Positions 41,972-50,249 of a DNA stretch of 64,000 nucleotides are shown in pieces; position 1 is the first letter of the stretch, and every line of letters starts with the position of its first letter. Under the pieces are notes generated by a model. The model was not told where the DNA came from. It ran no database searches and was given only the letters and a program-made list of their open reading frames with translations. Source of the stretch: Burkholderiales bacterium (lineage in GTDB: Bacteria; Pseudomonadota; Gammaproteobacteria; Burkholderiales; Burkholderiaceae_C); assembly GCA_016191995.1 (NCBI GenBank), contig JACPVA010000031.1, forward strand, positions 1 through 64,000, read 5' to 3'. Both the position numbers and the translations under genes were made by a program.

Positions 41972-42135
41972 GCTCCCCGGCGCAGAATCCGATGCGCTCG
42001 CAGTCTTCGCCTCCCGGCCGCCCGCAGGCCGTTCGTGCGGGCTCGGGCCGTGGGCTCGCCACACGGCCGCCATTGAAGGCGATGGGCGGCATGCCCCGCG
42101 CTTCCAGCGCGTCCCGCGCCCACTCCCGGGGCTAG
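41968..42135 (+). CDS. Doubtful 55-codon frame filling the gap between two GT genes
   Basis: The ATG overlaps the GT2 stop (ATGA) and the frame ends at TAG 42135, 5 bases before the next GT start. The product would be Pro/Ser/Arg-rich without recognisable domain. It is listed because the same bridging geometry recurs at 43352 and 44607; long open frames are common by chance in such GC-rich DNA. Confidence 0.15.
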   Translation: MSSPAQNPMRSQSSPPGRPQAVRAGSGRGLATRPPLKAMGGMPRASSASRAHSRG

Positions 42136-42140
42136 CGCCG

Positions 42141-43355
42141 ATGCCCTTCGTCGTCGCCAGCCTGCCCGGGCGTGGTCAGCCCAATCCCTACGTGGATCTG
42201 TTCTACGACGCCCTGCTGCCGCACGGGATCACGCTGGTCGGCGAGCCGCAGCTGACGCAGTCCTGGGGCAGCGAGCACTTCAGCCGCATCGACGCGATCC
42301 ACCTCCATTGGCCCGAGTATCTGTGGCGCGACAACCTGGCGCCGCCACCAACTAGCGACACCTGGCGCGCGCGCGTGCGACGCCATGTGCCAGGTGCATG
42401 GCGGATCCTGGGCGCCTTCTACGGCGCAGCCGACTCCCCGGCTGCGCGGGAGGCCCGGCGCCGCGAGGCGCGTGGGCGCAGCGTCGACTTCCTCATGGAC
42501 TACATCGACGCCGCCCGCGCGGTGGGCGTATCCATCTTCTGGACCGCGCACAACCTCGAGAGCCACGAGGGCTGGGACGACGTCGACGAGCGGGCTTTCT
42601 CGCTCCTGGCCGAACGCGCCGATCTGGTCATCTGCCACTCGCGATGCGCCAGCGCCGACTTCACCGCACGATACGGCGGCAGCAGCAGGGTCGTCGTGAT
42701 GCCGCACGGCAACTACGACGGTGTGTATCCCGATCCGAGACCGCGTGCGCAGGTCCTGGGTGAGCTCGGGCTGGACCCCGAGCGGCCGACCGTCGGCTGC
42801 GTCGGCGCGATCCGTGGCTACAAGGGCATCGACCTGGCCGTGGAGGCCGTGCGGCGTCTGGACGGCCGGGTCCAGATGCTCTGCGCGGGCAAGCCGCGCA
42901 AGATGGCCGGCTTTCTGGAGTCGTTCGGACCGGCGGGGCCGGGCCCGGGGTTCGCGCTCGTGCCGCGTGCGCTCGGCGACCAGGAATTTGCCGATTACAG
43001 TGCCGCGTGCGATCTGCTGCTCTTGCCGTACAGGCGCATCACCGGCAGCGGCGCCCTTCTCGCTGCACTGACCTTCGGCCGCGCCGTGGTCACGTCGGAC
43101 CTGCCCTACTTCCGTGAGATGCTGAGGGGCGACTCCGCTGCCGGATGCCTGAGCAGGCCGGGCGACAGCGCTGCGCTGGCCGACTCGATCGTCCGCATGC
43201 TGCAGCTCGACGCGCAGACGCGTGCCGCCGCGGCGCGCGCACTGGCCGACGAGTACGCCTGGCCGAAGGTGGTGGTGCCGGTGGTCGAGGCGATCAGGTC
43301 CATCGAGGCTCGCCGAGCCGGCAGGCTTGGCGGCGCAGGGAAATCCATGCCATGA
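42141..43355 (+). CDS. GT-B glycosyltransferase (GT4-like)
   Basis: The 404-residue product starts MPFVVASLPGRGQPNPYVDL. The acceptor domain includes IDAIHLHWPEYLW and FWTAHNLESHEGW, typical of a group of GT-B enzymes in EPS loci. The donor domain has VGCVGAIRGYKGIDLAVEA and ALLAALTFGRAVVTSDLPYF. The classical E-x7-E motif is not evident. It acts at the cytoplasmic face; donor and linkage are unknown. Its stop overlaps the ATG of a 39-codon bridging frame. Confidence 0.82.
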   Translation: MPFVVASLPGRGQPNPYVDLFYDALLPHGITLVGEPQLTQSWGSEHFSRIDAIHLHWPEYLWRDNLAPPPTSDTWRARVRRHVPGAWRILGAFYGAADSPAAREARRREARGRSVDFLMDYIDAARAVGVSIFWTAHNLESHEGWDDVDERAFSLLAERADLVICHSRCASADFTARYGGSSRVVVMPHGNYDGVYPDPRPRAQVLGELGLDPERPTVGCVGAIRGYKGIDLAVEAVRRLDGRVQMLCAGKPRKMAGFLESFGPAGPGPGFALVPRALGDQEFADYSAACDLLLLPYRRITGSGALLAALTFGRAVVTSDLPYFREMLRGDSAAGCLSRPGDSAALADSIVRMLQLDAQTRAAAARALADEYAWPKVVVPVVEAIRSIEARRAGRLGGAGKSMP

Positions 43356-43471
43356 CCTGCGGCACATGCCTCCACGCTTACCCATTGCGCACTCGACTCA
43401 TCGAGCAGGTCCGGGTGAGCTCGTCAGGAACGGGTCGGGGGCGCAGCGGTGCATCGCGAGTCCGAGCATGA
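43352..43471 (+). CDS. Putative 39-codon bridging frame
   Basis: The ATG overlaps the previous stop (ATGA) and the TGA (43469-43471) overlaps the ATG of the next GT gene (43468), so it spans the gap exactly. The peptide starts MTCGTCLHAYPLRTRL, with a CxxC. It may simply couple translation of two GT genes. Chance cannot be excluded. Confidence 0.22.
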   Translation: MTCGTCLHAYPLRTRLIEQVRVSSSGTGRGRSGASRVRA

Positions 43472-44610
43472 AGCTCCTCATGTTCTGGTTCCGGCGCGAC
43501 TGGGGCCAATTTGGCCGCGCCTACGAGAAGATCGCCGCGCAGCTCTCGCTGCAACCCGGCGTGGCGCGTCTGGTGTGCGTGCTGCCGCCCGTGCCGGCCG
43601 ATCCTGGGCGCTGGGGTTGGCCGCTGGCCTTTCACCACCGGACGCCACGGCTCGTCGTCGTCAGCCAACGCGGCAATGTCGTGCCGACCGCGGGCGCAGG
43701 CCACCGCCTTCGCACCTGGCTCAACACCCGCCTGCCCGATCTCGCGCTGCGGCTTTGGCTGCGGGGACAGGGTTTTCGGGCGTCCAATACGCTGCTGTGG
43801 CTCTACCCCGTGCACGCCTACATCGACAAGCTGTGCCGCCTGGTGCCCCACCGCCACACCGTCGTCCAGATCGTCGACAACAACGCCGAGCTGCAGTCGC
43901 TCACCGACGACAAGCGGCGGGCTGCCGTCGGGCAGTACGAGAGCCTGTCGCGCGCCGCCGACTGCGTGGTGGTCTCTTCGGCGTCCAACCTGGAGGCTTT
44001 CTCGCGGTTCAACCCCCGCTGCCTGTTGTTCGAGAACGCGGTCGACCCGGCCTTTCTTCGCGCGCCTTCCGAACTGCCCAGCCGCCGCAATGGCGCACGC
44101 CCGCGCCTGGGCTACGTCGGCTGGATCACCGAGCGCACCGACCTGCCCTTGCTGGCGCGGCTGGCCCGCGATCGGCCGCAGTACGACATCGTCCTCGCAG
44201 GGCCCGACAAGGACGATGCGCTGGGCAAGCTGCTGGCGCTGCCGAACGTGCAATGGCTGGGGACGGTGCCGCAGGACGAGGTTCCCGAGCTGATCGCGTC
44301 GTTCGACGTCTGCCTGATGCCGCACCGCGACACGGCCTACAGCCGCAGCATGAGCCCGCTCAAGCTTTTCCAGTACCTCGGCTCGGGCCGGCCCATCGTG
44401 TCGACGGTGGTCGCCGGCGTCGATCGCTGGCGCCATCTCGTCGCGGTGGCGGGCTCGCCGGCCGACTTCGTCGCCGCCGTCGACGCGGCGCTCGGCAGCG
44501 ACTCGCTGGAGTCGGCCGCCGCACGCATCGACGCCGCTGCGCGGGAGACCTGGGAGTTGCGGGTAGGCGCCATGTACCGAGCCGTCGTCGACGTGGTGGA
44601 CGCCCGGTGA
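43468..44610 (+). CDS. GT-B glycosyltransferase
   Basis: This 380-residue protein begins MKLLMFWFRRDWGQFGRAYE. LWLYPVHAYIDKL and DNNAELQSL lie in the acceptor domain; LGYVGWITERTDLPLLARLA, LGTVPQDEVPELIASFDVCL and SPLKLFQYLGSGRPIVSTVV form the donor-binding half. The last segment is characteristic of GT4/GT1-type enzymes of surface glycan clusters. The substrate is unknown. Its TGA overlaps GTG 44607, the start of another bridging frame. Confidence 0.82.
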   Translation: MKLLMFWFRRDWGQFGRAYEKIAAQLSLQPGVARLVCVLPPVPADPGRWGWPLAFHHRTPRLVVVSQRGNVVPTAGAGHRLRTWLNTRLPDLALRLWLRGQGFRASNTLLWLYPVHAYIDKLCRLVPHRHTVVQIVDNNAELQSLTDDKRRAAVGQYESLSRAADCVVVSSASNLEAFSRFNPRCLLFENAVDPAFLRAPSELPSRRNGARPRLGYVGWITERTDLPLLARLARDRPQYDIVLAGPDKDDALGKLLALPNVQWLGTVPQDEVPELIASFDVCLMPHRDTAYSRSMSPLKLFQYLGSGRPIVSTVVAGVDRWRHLVAVAGSPADFVAAVDAALGSDSLESAAARIDAAARETWELRVGAMYRAVVDVVDAR

Positions 44611-44720
44611 CAGCCCTCTCGCTCGCCGCCTCGTCGGGCAGGTCGCCAAGCCCTGCTCTGCCATGCATGCCGCGGATGTCGCCCCCTTGGCGGCGCCGCC
44701 CGCGCGGCACCACCGGATGA
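44607..44720 (+). CDS. Putative 37-codon bridging frame
   Basis: GTG 44607 overlaps the GT stop (GTGA) and the TGA (44718-44720) overlaps ATG 44717 of the next gene. The product would be Pro/Arg-rich with a CMPRMSPPWRRRPRG tail and no known domain. It has the same geometry as 43352-43471 and the two 21-codon frames. Confidence 0.2.
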   Translation: MTALSLAASSGRSPSPALPCMPRMSPPWRRRPRGTTG

Positions 44721-45658
44721 ACGCCCCTTCGACCGCCACCATGCAAGCCTTCGACGATCTGGCGGCGCGCACGGTCGTCTGCATGACGACCCACGACCGG
44801 GTCGACTGTGCGCGGATCAACCAGGAGGTCGTCAAGCTCAACTACGGCCATCCGCTGCGCATCGTCCATGCCTGCTCGGATCCGCTGTACGAGCCCTATC
44901 TGGAGGACCTGCTGGTCCGCTGCGAGCCGAAGCCGCTCAAGGAGGGCGCGCTGAACCTGCTGCGCAACGCCGTCGAGCACGCGATCGATGCGTTCGCGCC
45001 GCAGTTCATCGTCCACCTCGAGGCGGACACCTGGCTACTGCGCGAGGCGGTGCTCTTCAGGTACATCGACGCCCTGGCGGCCGATGAGTCCAAGGTGCTC
45101 GCCGCGTCGACCTGGAGCGAGGACACGCTGGACTGGCGCGACTGCACGGGGCGGGCCCGGCCAACGGGGTCGGGGCCGGTCGCGCGCGTCGCGCACGCGG
45201 CAGCACGGGCGCTCCGCGGGATGGGTTACGGCGTCGGGCTGGCGAACACGGGCACCTACGCGACGCAGTTCTTCGTGCTGCGCAACCGGCGCGACGTCGT
45301 CGGCGCGGTGCTGGGCATGCGGGCGGTCCGCGGCAGCGGATTGGAGGCGAGCCTGTATCGCGCGCTGCACGGCGGGTTCAGCACAGACCAGGTCTTGCCC
45401 ATGCCCGAGCGCGAGCCGGTCGCGCCCCTGCATCGCTACTGGTGCGATGCGCTCGACCTGTGCTGCCAACATTGGCCCGCGGCAGGTACCGCCGCCGACC
45501 CGCGCCCCCCGTCGAACCCGCTGCACGTCCCTTCCGCCGCCCCGGGCAAGCGCGAGTCGCTGCTGAGGCGATCGTCGTCGTGGCGCGGCGAGCATCTGAA
45601 TCGGCTGCTGGCAGCGCAGGATCTGGGCTACTACAACGCGGGCGCGAAGCGCTACTGA
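44717..45658 (+). CDS. Unassigned protein, probable GT-A-like glycosyltransferase
   Basis: The 313-residue product starts MNAPSTATMQAFDDL. RTVVCMTTHDRVDCARINQE at the start and FIVHLEADTWLLREAVLF with an EAD metal-like motif, followed by a conserved LANTGTYATQFFVLRNRR segment, suggest a GT-A fold similar to eukaryotic-type or capsule GTs. No exact family was recognised. Its position between a GT-B and a GT2 gene supports a role in chain assembly. Confidence 0.6.
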   Translation: MNAPSTATMQAFDDLAARTVVCMTTHDRVDCARINQEVVKLNYGHPLRIVHACSDPLYEPYLEDLLVRCEPKPLKEGALNLLRNAVEHAIDAFAPQFIVHLEADTWLLREAVLFRYIDALAADESKVLAASTWSEDTLDWRDCTGRARPTGSGPVARVAHAAARALRGMGYGVGLANTGTYATQFFVLRNRRDVVGAVLGMRAVRGSGLEASLYRALHGGFSTDQVLPMPEREPVAPLHRYWCDALDLCCQHWPAAGTAADPRPPSNPLHVPSAAPGKRESLLRRSSSWRGEHLNRLLAAQDLGYYNAGAKRY

Positions 45659-45700
45659 GCTCGCGCCCCGCACAACCCGCGCGCCACCACGTCTCACGCC

Positions 45701-46747
45701 ATGTCGAGCAACGGAGCGTCGACGCCGCCGCAGGTGACTATCGTCGTCCTGAACTGGAACGGCCACGCGGACACGGCAGGCTGCCTGGATTCGCTGCGCG
45801 CCGTGGTCGGCGAGCGCGTGAAGGTGCTCGTGGTCGACAACGGCTCGACCGACGGCTCGGTGCCCGCGATCCGCGCCGCGCACCCTGGCGTCGAGCTGAT
45901 CGAGACCGGCGCCAACCTGGGCTACGCCGGCGGCAACAACGTCGGCATCGCGCGCGCGGTGGCCGATGGCGCCGACTTCGTGCTGGTGCTGAACAACGAC
46001 ACCACCTGCGCGCCCGACCTGGTCGACAGGCTGCTGGAGGCGGCCGCGCGCCACCCGCGCGCGGGCTTCCTGTGCCCGCGCATGCTGTACATGGACGACC
46101 CGCAGCGCGTGTGGTTCGACGGCGCGCGCTGGAAGGGCGACGCGTTGACCTTCGGCTTCCCCGGCAAGGATCGCCCCGAGGCGGAGCTGGGCAGCGGGGA
46201 CCACGACACCGACTACGCCTGCGGCGCCGCGCTGTTCGTGCGTGCGCAGGTGGTGCGCGAGGTGGGCCTGTTCGACGAACGCTACTTCCTGGTGTGGGAG
46301 GAGTCGGACTGGTGCTACCGCGCGCGTGCGGCGGGCTGGACCAGCATGGTCGTGCCGGCGGCGCGGATCTGGCACAAGGTGGGCGCCGCGTTCGGCTCCG
46401 AGGAGTCGCCGCTGCGCACCTACTTCTCGGCGCGCAACAAGCTGGTGTGGCTGGCGCGGCATGGCAGCGCGGGCGAGCGGCTGCGTGCGTTGGCCGCCGC
46501 GGTGCGCGCGGCGCTGCCGCGCTGGCAGGTGTCGGGCGATACGGCGGCGCCGTGGCTCAAGCGGCTGCTGTGGGCGGCACGCGACTGGGCGCGCTCGGCC
46601 GCCGGGCGCGGCGAGCGCGTCAACTACCTGGCGCGGCGGCTGGCGCTGCTGGACTTCGTGCGCGGCCGGCTGGGGCCGCCGCCTGCCGCGGTCCTGGAGC
46701 TGAACCGGCGTTGGGGGGCCCGGCGCAGCGGGCAGGCGCGGGCTTGA
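45701..46747 (+). CDS. Rhamnosyltransferase-like family-2 glycosyltransferase
   Basis: The 348-residue product starts MSSNGASTPPQVTIVVLNWNG. VLVVDNGSTDGSV, NLGYAGGNNVGIARA, LNNDTTCAPD (metal site) and CGAALFVRAQVV with EESDWCYRARAAGW are typical of WbbL/RfbF-type GT2 enzymes, many of which transfer rhamnose from dTDP-rhamnose. The specificity is inference. It is the last gene of the wzm-wzt run, convergent with the gene at 46835. Confidence 0.87.
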   Translation: MSSNGASTPPQVTIVVLNWNGHADTAGCLDSLRAVVGERVKVLVVDNGSTDGSVPAIRAAHPGVELIETGANLGYAGGNNVGIARAVADGADFVLVLNNDTTCAPDLVDRLLEAAARHPRAGFLCPRMLYMDDPQRVWFDGARWKGDALTFGFPGKDRPEAELGSGDHDTDYACGAALFVRAQVVREVGLFDERYFLVWEESDWCYRARAAGWTSMVVPAARIWHKVGAAFGSEESPLRTYFSARNKLVWLARHGSAGERLRALAAAVRAALPRWQVSGDTAAPWLKRLLWAARDWARSAAGRGERVNYLARRLALLDFVRGRLGPPPAAVLELNRRWGARRSGQARA

Positions 46748-46834
46748 GCGGGGGCGGCCGCCGCGCGCCCTCGGTCAACGTGCCAACGCCGTGCAGCGGC
46801 GATCGGCTCTGCGAACTGGCTTGTCGCCTTCCCG

Positions 46835-47227
46835 TCAACGCCTGCCCTTCAGCATGCGCGCCAGCGCCATCGACGACTCGAGGTTCTGCCGAAGCGGGCA
46901 CTCCGCGGTCATGTACCGCTTGGTGTACCCGAACTCTGCGAGCGCTCTCTCGGCGAAAAACTCACGGTCACGCCGGCTCAGCGTCGCCCGCTGTGCGGCG
47001 ACGAGGTAGATCTGGCCGGGGCAGATGTGGTTCATCGCCTTGCCGCAGATCTTCGGGATCGAGTAATCGGGGTGCCCCTTGTATCTCGGGTCACCGTGGC
47101 GGCTCCAGCAGTACTCGGGCAGCCGCTGCTTCTCGGCCACGTTCAGCGTCGGCCGCTTGGCGTCGGCCGCGGTCGGCGCCAGCAGCGCGGCCGACATCGT
47201 CAGGAAAACCATTGCACGGATCCACAT
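46835..47227 (-). CDS. Small exported Cys-containing protein
   Basis: The 130-residue product starts MWIRAMVFLTMSAALLAP at 47227, giving a clean signal peptide ending near ADA; ATG 47257 is also possible. The mature part has LPEYCWSRHG, IPKICGKAMNHICPGQIYL and a late Cys. Tyr-Cys and Met-Asn-His-Cys blocks of this kind also appear in TPR proteins of exosortase-linked EPS loci, so it may be a minimal relative. The function is unknown. Confidence 0.65.
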   Translation of the reverse strand: MWIRAMVFLTMSAALLAPTAADAKRPTLNVAEKQRLPEYCWSRHGDPRYKGHPDYSIPKICGKAMNHICPGQIYLVAAQRATLSRRDREFFAERALAEFGYTKRYMTAECPLRQNLESSMALARMLKGRR

Positions 47228-47294
47228 CCCGGCTACCCTCTGCAGTGCGGCCCCCATGTCGGCCGTTACGCCGAGCGTACCTCGCCATGGGCCG

Positions 47295-48410
47295 ATGATC
47301 GACTACCCCACGTCGCTGCTGCGTCGAATCCTGCTCGCGCCGGCCCTGGTCGCCGGCGCTGCGGTGGCTGCCCAGGCCGCACCCGCGGTGACCAGGGTCT
47401 ACGGCGTCGTCGCCAGTTACGGCGACAAGCGCGCCAATCCCCGCGGGCCGGCCACGCTGGCCAAGATCCTGCGCTCGGTGCACGCCTTCTACGACCAGGG
47501 CAGCGGCGGCCGGCACGAGTTCGTCGCCAAGGTCCACCCGCAGGTGCTGGCGCTGGCGCAGCCGCGGCCCGACGGCAGCTGCCGGCTGCCGGACCCGGGC
47601 GTGCTGTCCGCCGCGCTGCGTGACGCCGGCATCGACCTGGCCACTTACGACGCGCTGGCGCTGGTCGTGCCCGCGTCCAGGGACGGATGCAAGGGCGGCG
47701 TGCAGACCGCCTTCGTCCACCGCGACGCCAGCGGCCGTGCGCGCCGGGTGCCGCTGGCGGTGTCGTGGTCGCTCACCGACCGCTTCGTCGCGCACGAGAT
47801 CCTGCACACGCACGGCCTGGGGCATGCCAAGGCGCTGGTCTGCCGAGGAGCGTCGCTGGGGGCCGACTGCACGCCGCGGGAGTACGGCAACGTCTGGGAT
47901 CTGATGGGCAACGGCAGCTTCCAGATGCTGTCGGCGCCGCTCCGCACGCTCATGGGCTGGGCCGTTCCCGTGCTGCACGCCTCCGGCCGCGCCAGCTACA
48001 CCCTCGGCGCGCCGACCCGCCCTGGTGGCCTGCCGACCGCGGTGCAGGTTCCGCTGGCGTTCACGGGCAACGATTTGGTGACGGTGACGCAGCCACTTCA
48101 GCTGTGGATCGAATACCGGCCGCCGATCGGCTTCGACAAGCGCATGGCCTCGCCGAGCCTCGTCAACTTCGCCACCGGCGCGATGGTCAACATCACCGGC
48201 GCCTGGCAGGGCCGCGTCGGCCGCGCGGTCCGCACGGTCGCCTGCCCAGTAGCGTCGCCGTGCCTCGTCGACACGACGCCCGAGACCGGCTCGTTCAAGG
48301 ATGCCGGGCTGGCACCGGGAAGAACCTGGACCGAGCCCTTCACCGGGATACAGGTCACGGTGCGATCGAGCGGCGAAGAGACGCTCGAGGTCAACGTAGC
48401 TTTGCCGTGA
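47295..48410 (+). CDS. Exported zinc metallopeptidase (gametolysin/M11-like)
   Basis: The 371-residue product starts MIDYPTSLLRRILLAPAL at 47295 and has a signal peptide cleaved near AQA. The zinc motif HEILHTHGLGH (HExxHxxGxxH, from residue 167) is complete, preceded by RFVA and followed by a Met-turn-like WDLMGNG. This is the metzincin pattern, here closest to bacterial gametolysin-like peptidases. It would act in the periplasm or outside. Its relation to the glycan cluster is unclear. It starts 67 bases after the divergent gene at 47227. Confidence 0.83.
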   Translation: MIDYPTSLLRRILLAPALVAGAAVAAQAAPAVTRVYGVVASYGDKRANPRGPATLAKILRSVHAFYDQGSGGRHEFVAKVHPQVLALAQPRPDGSCRLPDPGVLSAALRDAGIDLATYDALALVVPASRDGCKGGVQTAFVHRDASGRARRVPLAVSWSLTDRFVAHEILHTHGLGHAKALVCRGASLGADCTPREYGNVWDLMGNGSFQMLSAPLRTLMGWAVPVLHASGRASYTLGAPTRPGGLPTAVQVPLAFTGNDLVTVTQPLQLWIEYRPPIGFDKRMASPSLVNFATGAMVNITGAWQGRVGRAVRTVACPVASPCLVDTTPETGSFKDAGLAPGRTWTEPFTGIQVTVRSSGEETLEVNVALP

Positions 48411-48552
48411 TGCGGCCCCCGGGGCTTCGCGCCGCCGCATCCGGGCCGCCAGATTGCCGCGCGTATCAGATGGCCGCCGGCGCGCCCGCAGCCTGTTGTC
48501 GCGAAGCGCATTGTTTGCCCGGTAACGCCCGTCCTCGCGCGGCCGGCCTATA

Positions 48553-49359
48553 TCAGGTTCTGTGCCACGAACCGTACTCCTTGATTCGTGACAGAACCGC
48601 ATCGTAGATCCTGCGGTTGGGCTCGCAAAGCTCCCGAACCCGCGCATCGATCTGTGGCGTTATCTCCCGCTGTTGCTCCTCGGCCGTACGTGGGTTCTTG
48701 TTGTGGTGCTCGATAGGCAACGTAATGCCCAAGAGGCGTTCGCAGTCCGCAGTCAGGACGTTCATGTGCTCAAGCAGTCCGACGACAGGGAAACGCTGAA
48801 GGTTATCGACGGCTCGGTCGATGGCATCATCCGAGTCGGAATCATCCGCCGACATCAGAGCGCTCACATAACTACTACCGAGACTACGCGCCTGGGGAGA
48901 TTCTATGTAGACCTCGAGGGGTTCACTGATGCGGAAGTGATCCTGCCCAGGTTTGTCACGATTGAAGAAGTAGTGGGAGTACCACCGGGCGACCGGATCG
49001 CGAAGGATCGTCATGAAATGCCATTCAGCACTGAAAACCTTCCATGCGATATCACTGTAAACGAAGTGGCCCGAGATATATCGGTTGCGCTGAACTGCCA
49101 TATGGTACAGAAGCAAGCGGGTTCGGAAACCGTGCATGGTCTCCTGAAGCAGTTCGGCTGCAAACTTGGAAGCCGGCGCATCGAGGTGCACGACGGAGTG
49201 GCCCGAGCTCTTGTAGATTCTGCGAAGGGCCGCATCCAGCGACGTACCGCCACACTTCGGCAGATGCAAGAAGAACAGGCGCTGAGTTGCGACTGCCGGT
49301 TCCTGCAGCCGTTTGTTCTCTTGGTCGCGGCGAAAGTAGTTCTTCAGGAATTGGTGCAT
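48553..49359 (-). CDS. Sulfotransferase, family-2 type, low GC
   Basis: The 268-residue product starts MHQFLKNYFRRDQEN at 49359. LFFLHLPKCGGTSLDAALR is the PAPS loop and HFMTILRDPVARWYSHYFFN the 3'-phosphate site. Base composition and codon choice are clearly different from the flanking genes and similar to the 38.2-40.9 kb cassette, suggesting an independent or related transfer. The gene stands alone, convergent with the metallopeptidase gene. Confidence 0.87.
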   Translation of the reverse strand: MHQFLKNYFRRDQENKRLQEPAVATQRLFFLHLPKCGGTSLDAALRRIYKSSGHSVVHLDAPASKFAAELLQETMHGFRTRLLLYHMAVQRNRYISGHFVYSDIAWKVFSAEWHFMTILRDPVARWYSHYFFNRDKPGQDHFRISEPLEVYIESPQARSLGSSYVSALMSADDSDSDDAIDRAVDNLQRFPVVGLLEHMNVLTADCERLLGITLPIEHHNKNPRTAEEQQREITPQIDARVRELCEPNRRIYDAVLSRIKEYGSWHRT

Positions 49360-49675
49360 TGCCGTCTTTCTATCCGTGCTGCAGTCGAACCCGGCGTGGA
49401 ATAGCAGCCAGCACAACCGCCAAGGTACCAAAGGCATCGACTTCGGGGCGGCACTTCATCGGCACGTCCGCGCCGGCTGCATCGCTTGGGGCGCTCAAGC
49501 TGTCGTCTGCGCGCGGGTGCGCAATCACCCGATATCCGCCGCGGCGTCGACACCGCGGCGACGCTCCGGCCGCGACTGCCGCGCCCGCACGCCTGGAACA
49601 GCGGCTGAACGGGGTCACTGGCAGAACACCCGCCGGCACTCGCGCTGCCAATACGCGGCATGAACGAATCGAGGA
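49360..49675. other. Intergenic stretch, 316 bases
   Basis: This is the upstream region of the low-GC sulfotransferase gene and the end of the dgkA run. Composition changes from AT-richer to GC-rich across it. No gene, RNA or clear promoter was recognised. Confidence 0.45.
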
Positions 49676-50116
49676 TCATGCCCACAACGCGATCGCCCAC
49701 ACCATCACGACGGTCACCAGGCTGACCATCACCGCCGCGCTGCCCAGGTCCTTGGCCCGCCCCAGCAGCGGATGGTGGTCGACACTCAGCGCATCGGCGA
49801 TCGCCTCGATGGCGGAGTTGAGCAGCTCGACGACGAAGACGAAGAGGATGCTGGCCGCCATCGCCGCCGCCTGCCAGCGGCCGGGGGCCAGCCACGGCGT
49901 GGCCACCAGCATCGGGATGCCGATCGCGAGCTCCTGGCGGAACGCGGCCTCGTGGCGGATCGCCGATTGCAACCCGGCGGCCGAATAGCGCGCGGCCGCG
50001 GCGATGCGGGACAGCCCGCCGCGGCTCTTGAACGCCGAGGTCGGCCGATCGCGCGGCCCGGGCGGCTCGGGCGGCTCCGACGGCGGCTCGCGCGGCGGGG
50101 TACGCGGCATGCTCAT
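49676..50116 (-). CDS. dgkA: Diacylglycerol kinase
   Basis: The product is about 146 residues from ATG 50116 (50110 also possible), with a Pro-rich N-terminal extension of about 30 residues before the roughly 120-residue DgkA core. RYSAAGLQSAIRHEAAFRQE, three membrane helices and VVELLNSAIEAIADALSVD carry the conserved catalytic Glu and Asn residues. DgkA phosphorylates diacylglycerol at the inner membrane, recycling the by-product of phospholipid headgroup transferases. Its place at the end of an operon with an alkaline-phosphatase-superfamily membrane protein suggests exactly that role. Confidence 0.88.
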   Translation of the reverse strand: MSMPRTPPREPPSEPPEPPGPRDRPTSAFKSRGGLSRIAAAARYSAAGLQSAIRHEAAFRQELAIGIPMLVATPWLAPGRWQAAAMAASILFVFVVELLNSAIEAIADALSVDHHPLLGRAKDLGSAAVMVSLVTVVMVWAIALWA

Positions 50117-50249
50117 CCGCGGCCTGGCGGGAAGCGGGCGCGCTGGCGCCCGCCTGCGGGCCGCCGCATTGGACAGGGCCGGGCGCCTGCGCGAGAGCCG
50201 CTGCCGGCGCGCCCGCCACAGGCCTGGCCGCGCCGCGCCGCGTCCGCTG

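Noticed and set aside
46748-46834. Convergent gap examined for a terminator
   Set aside because: No hairpin followed by a T-run was found.
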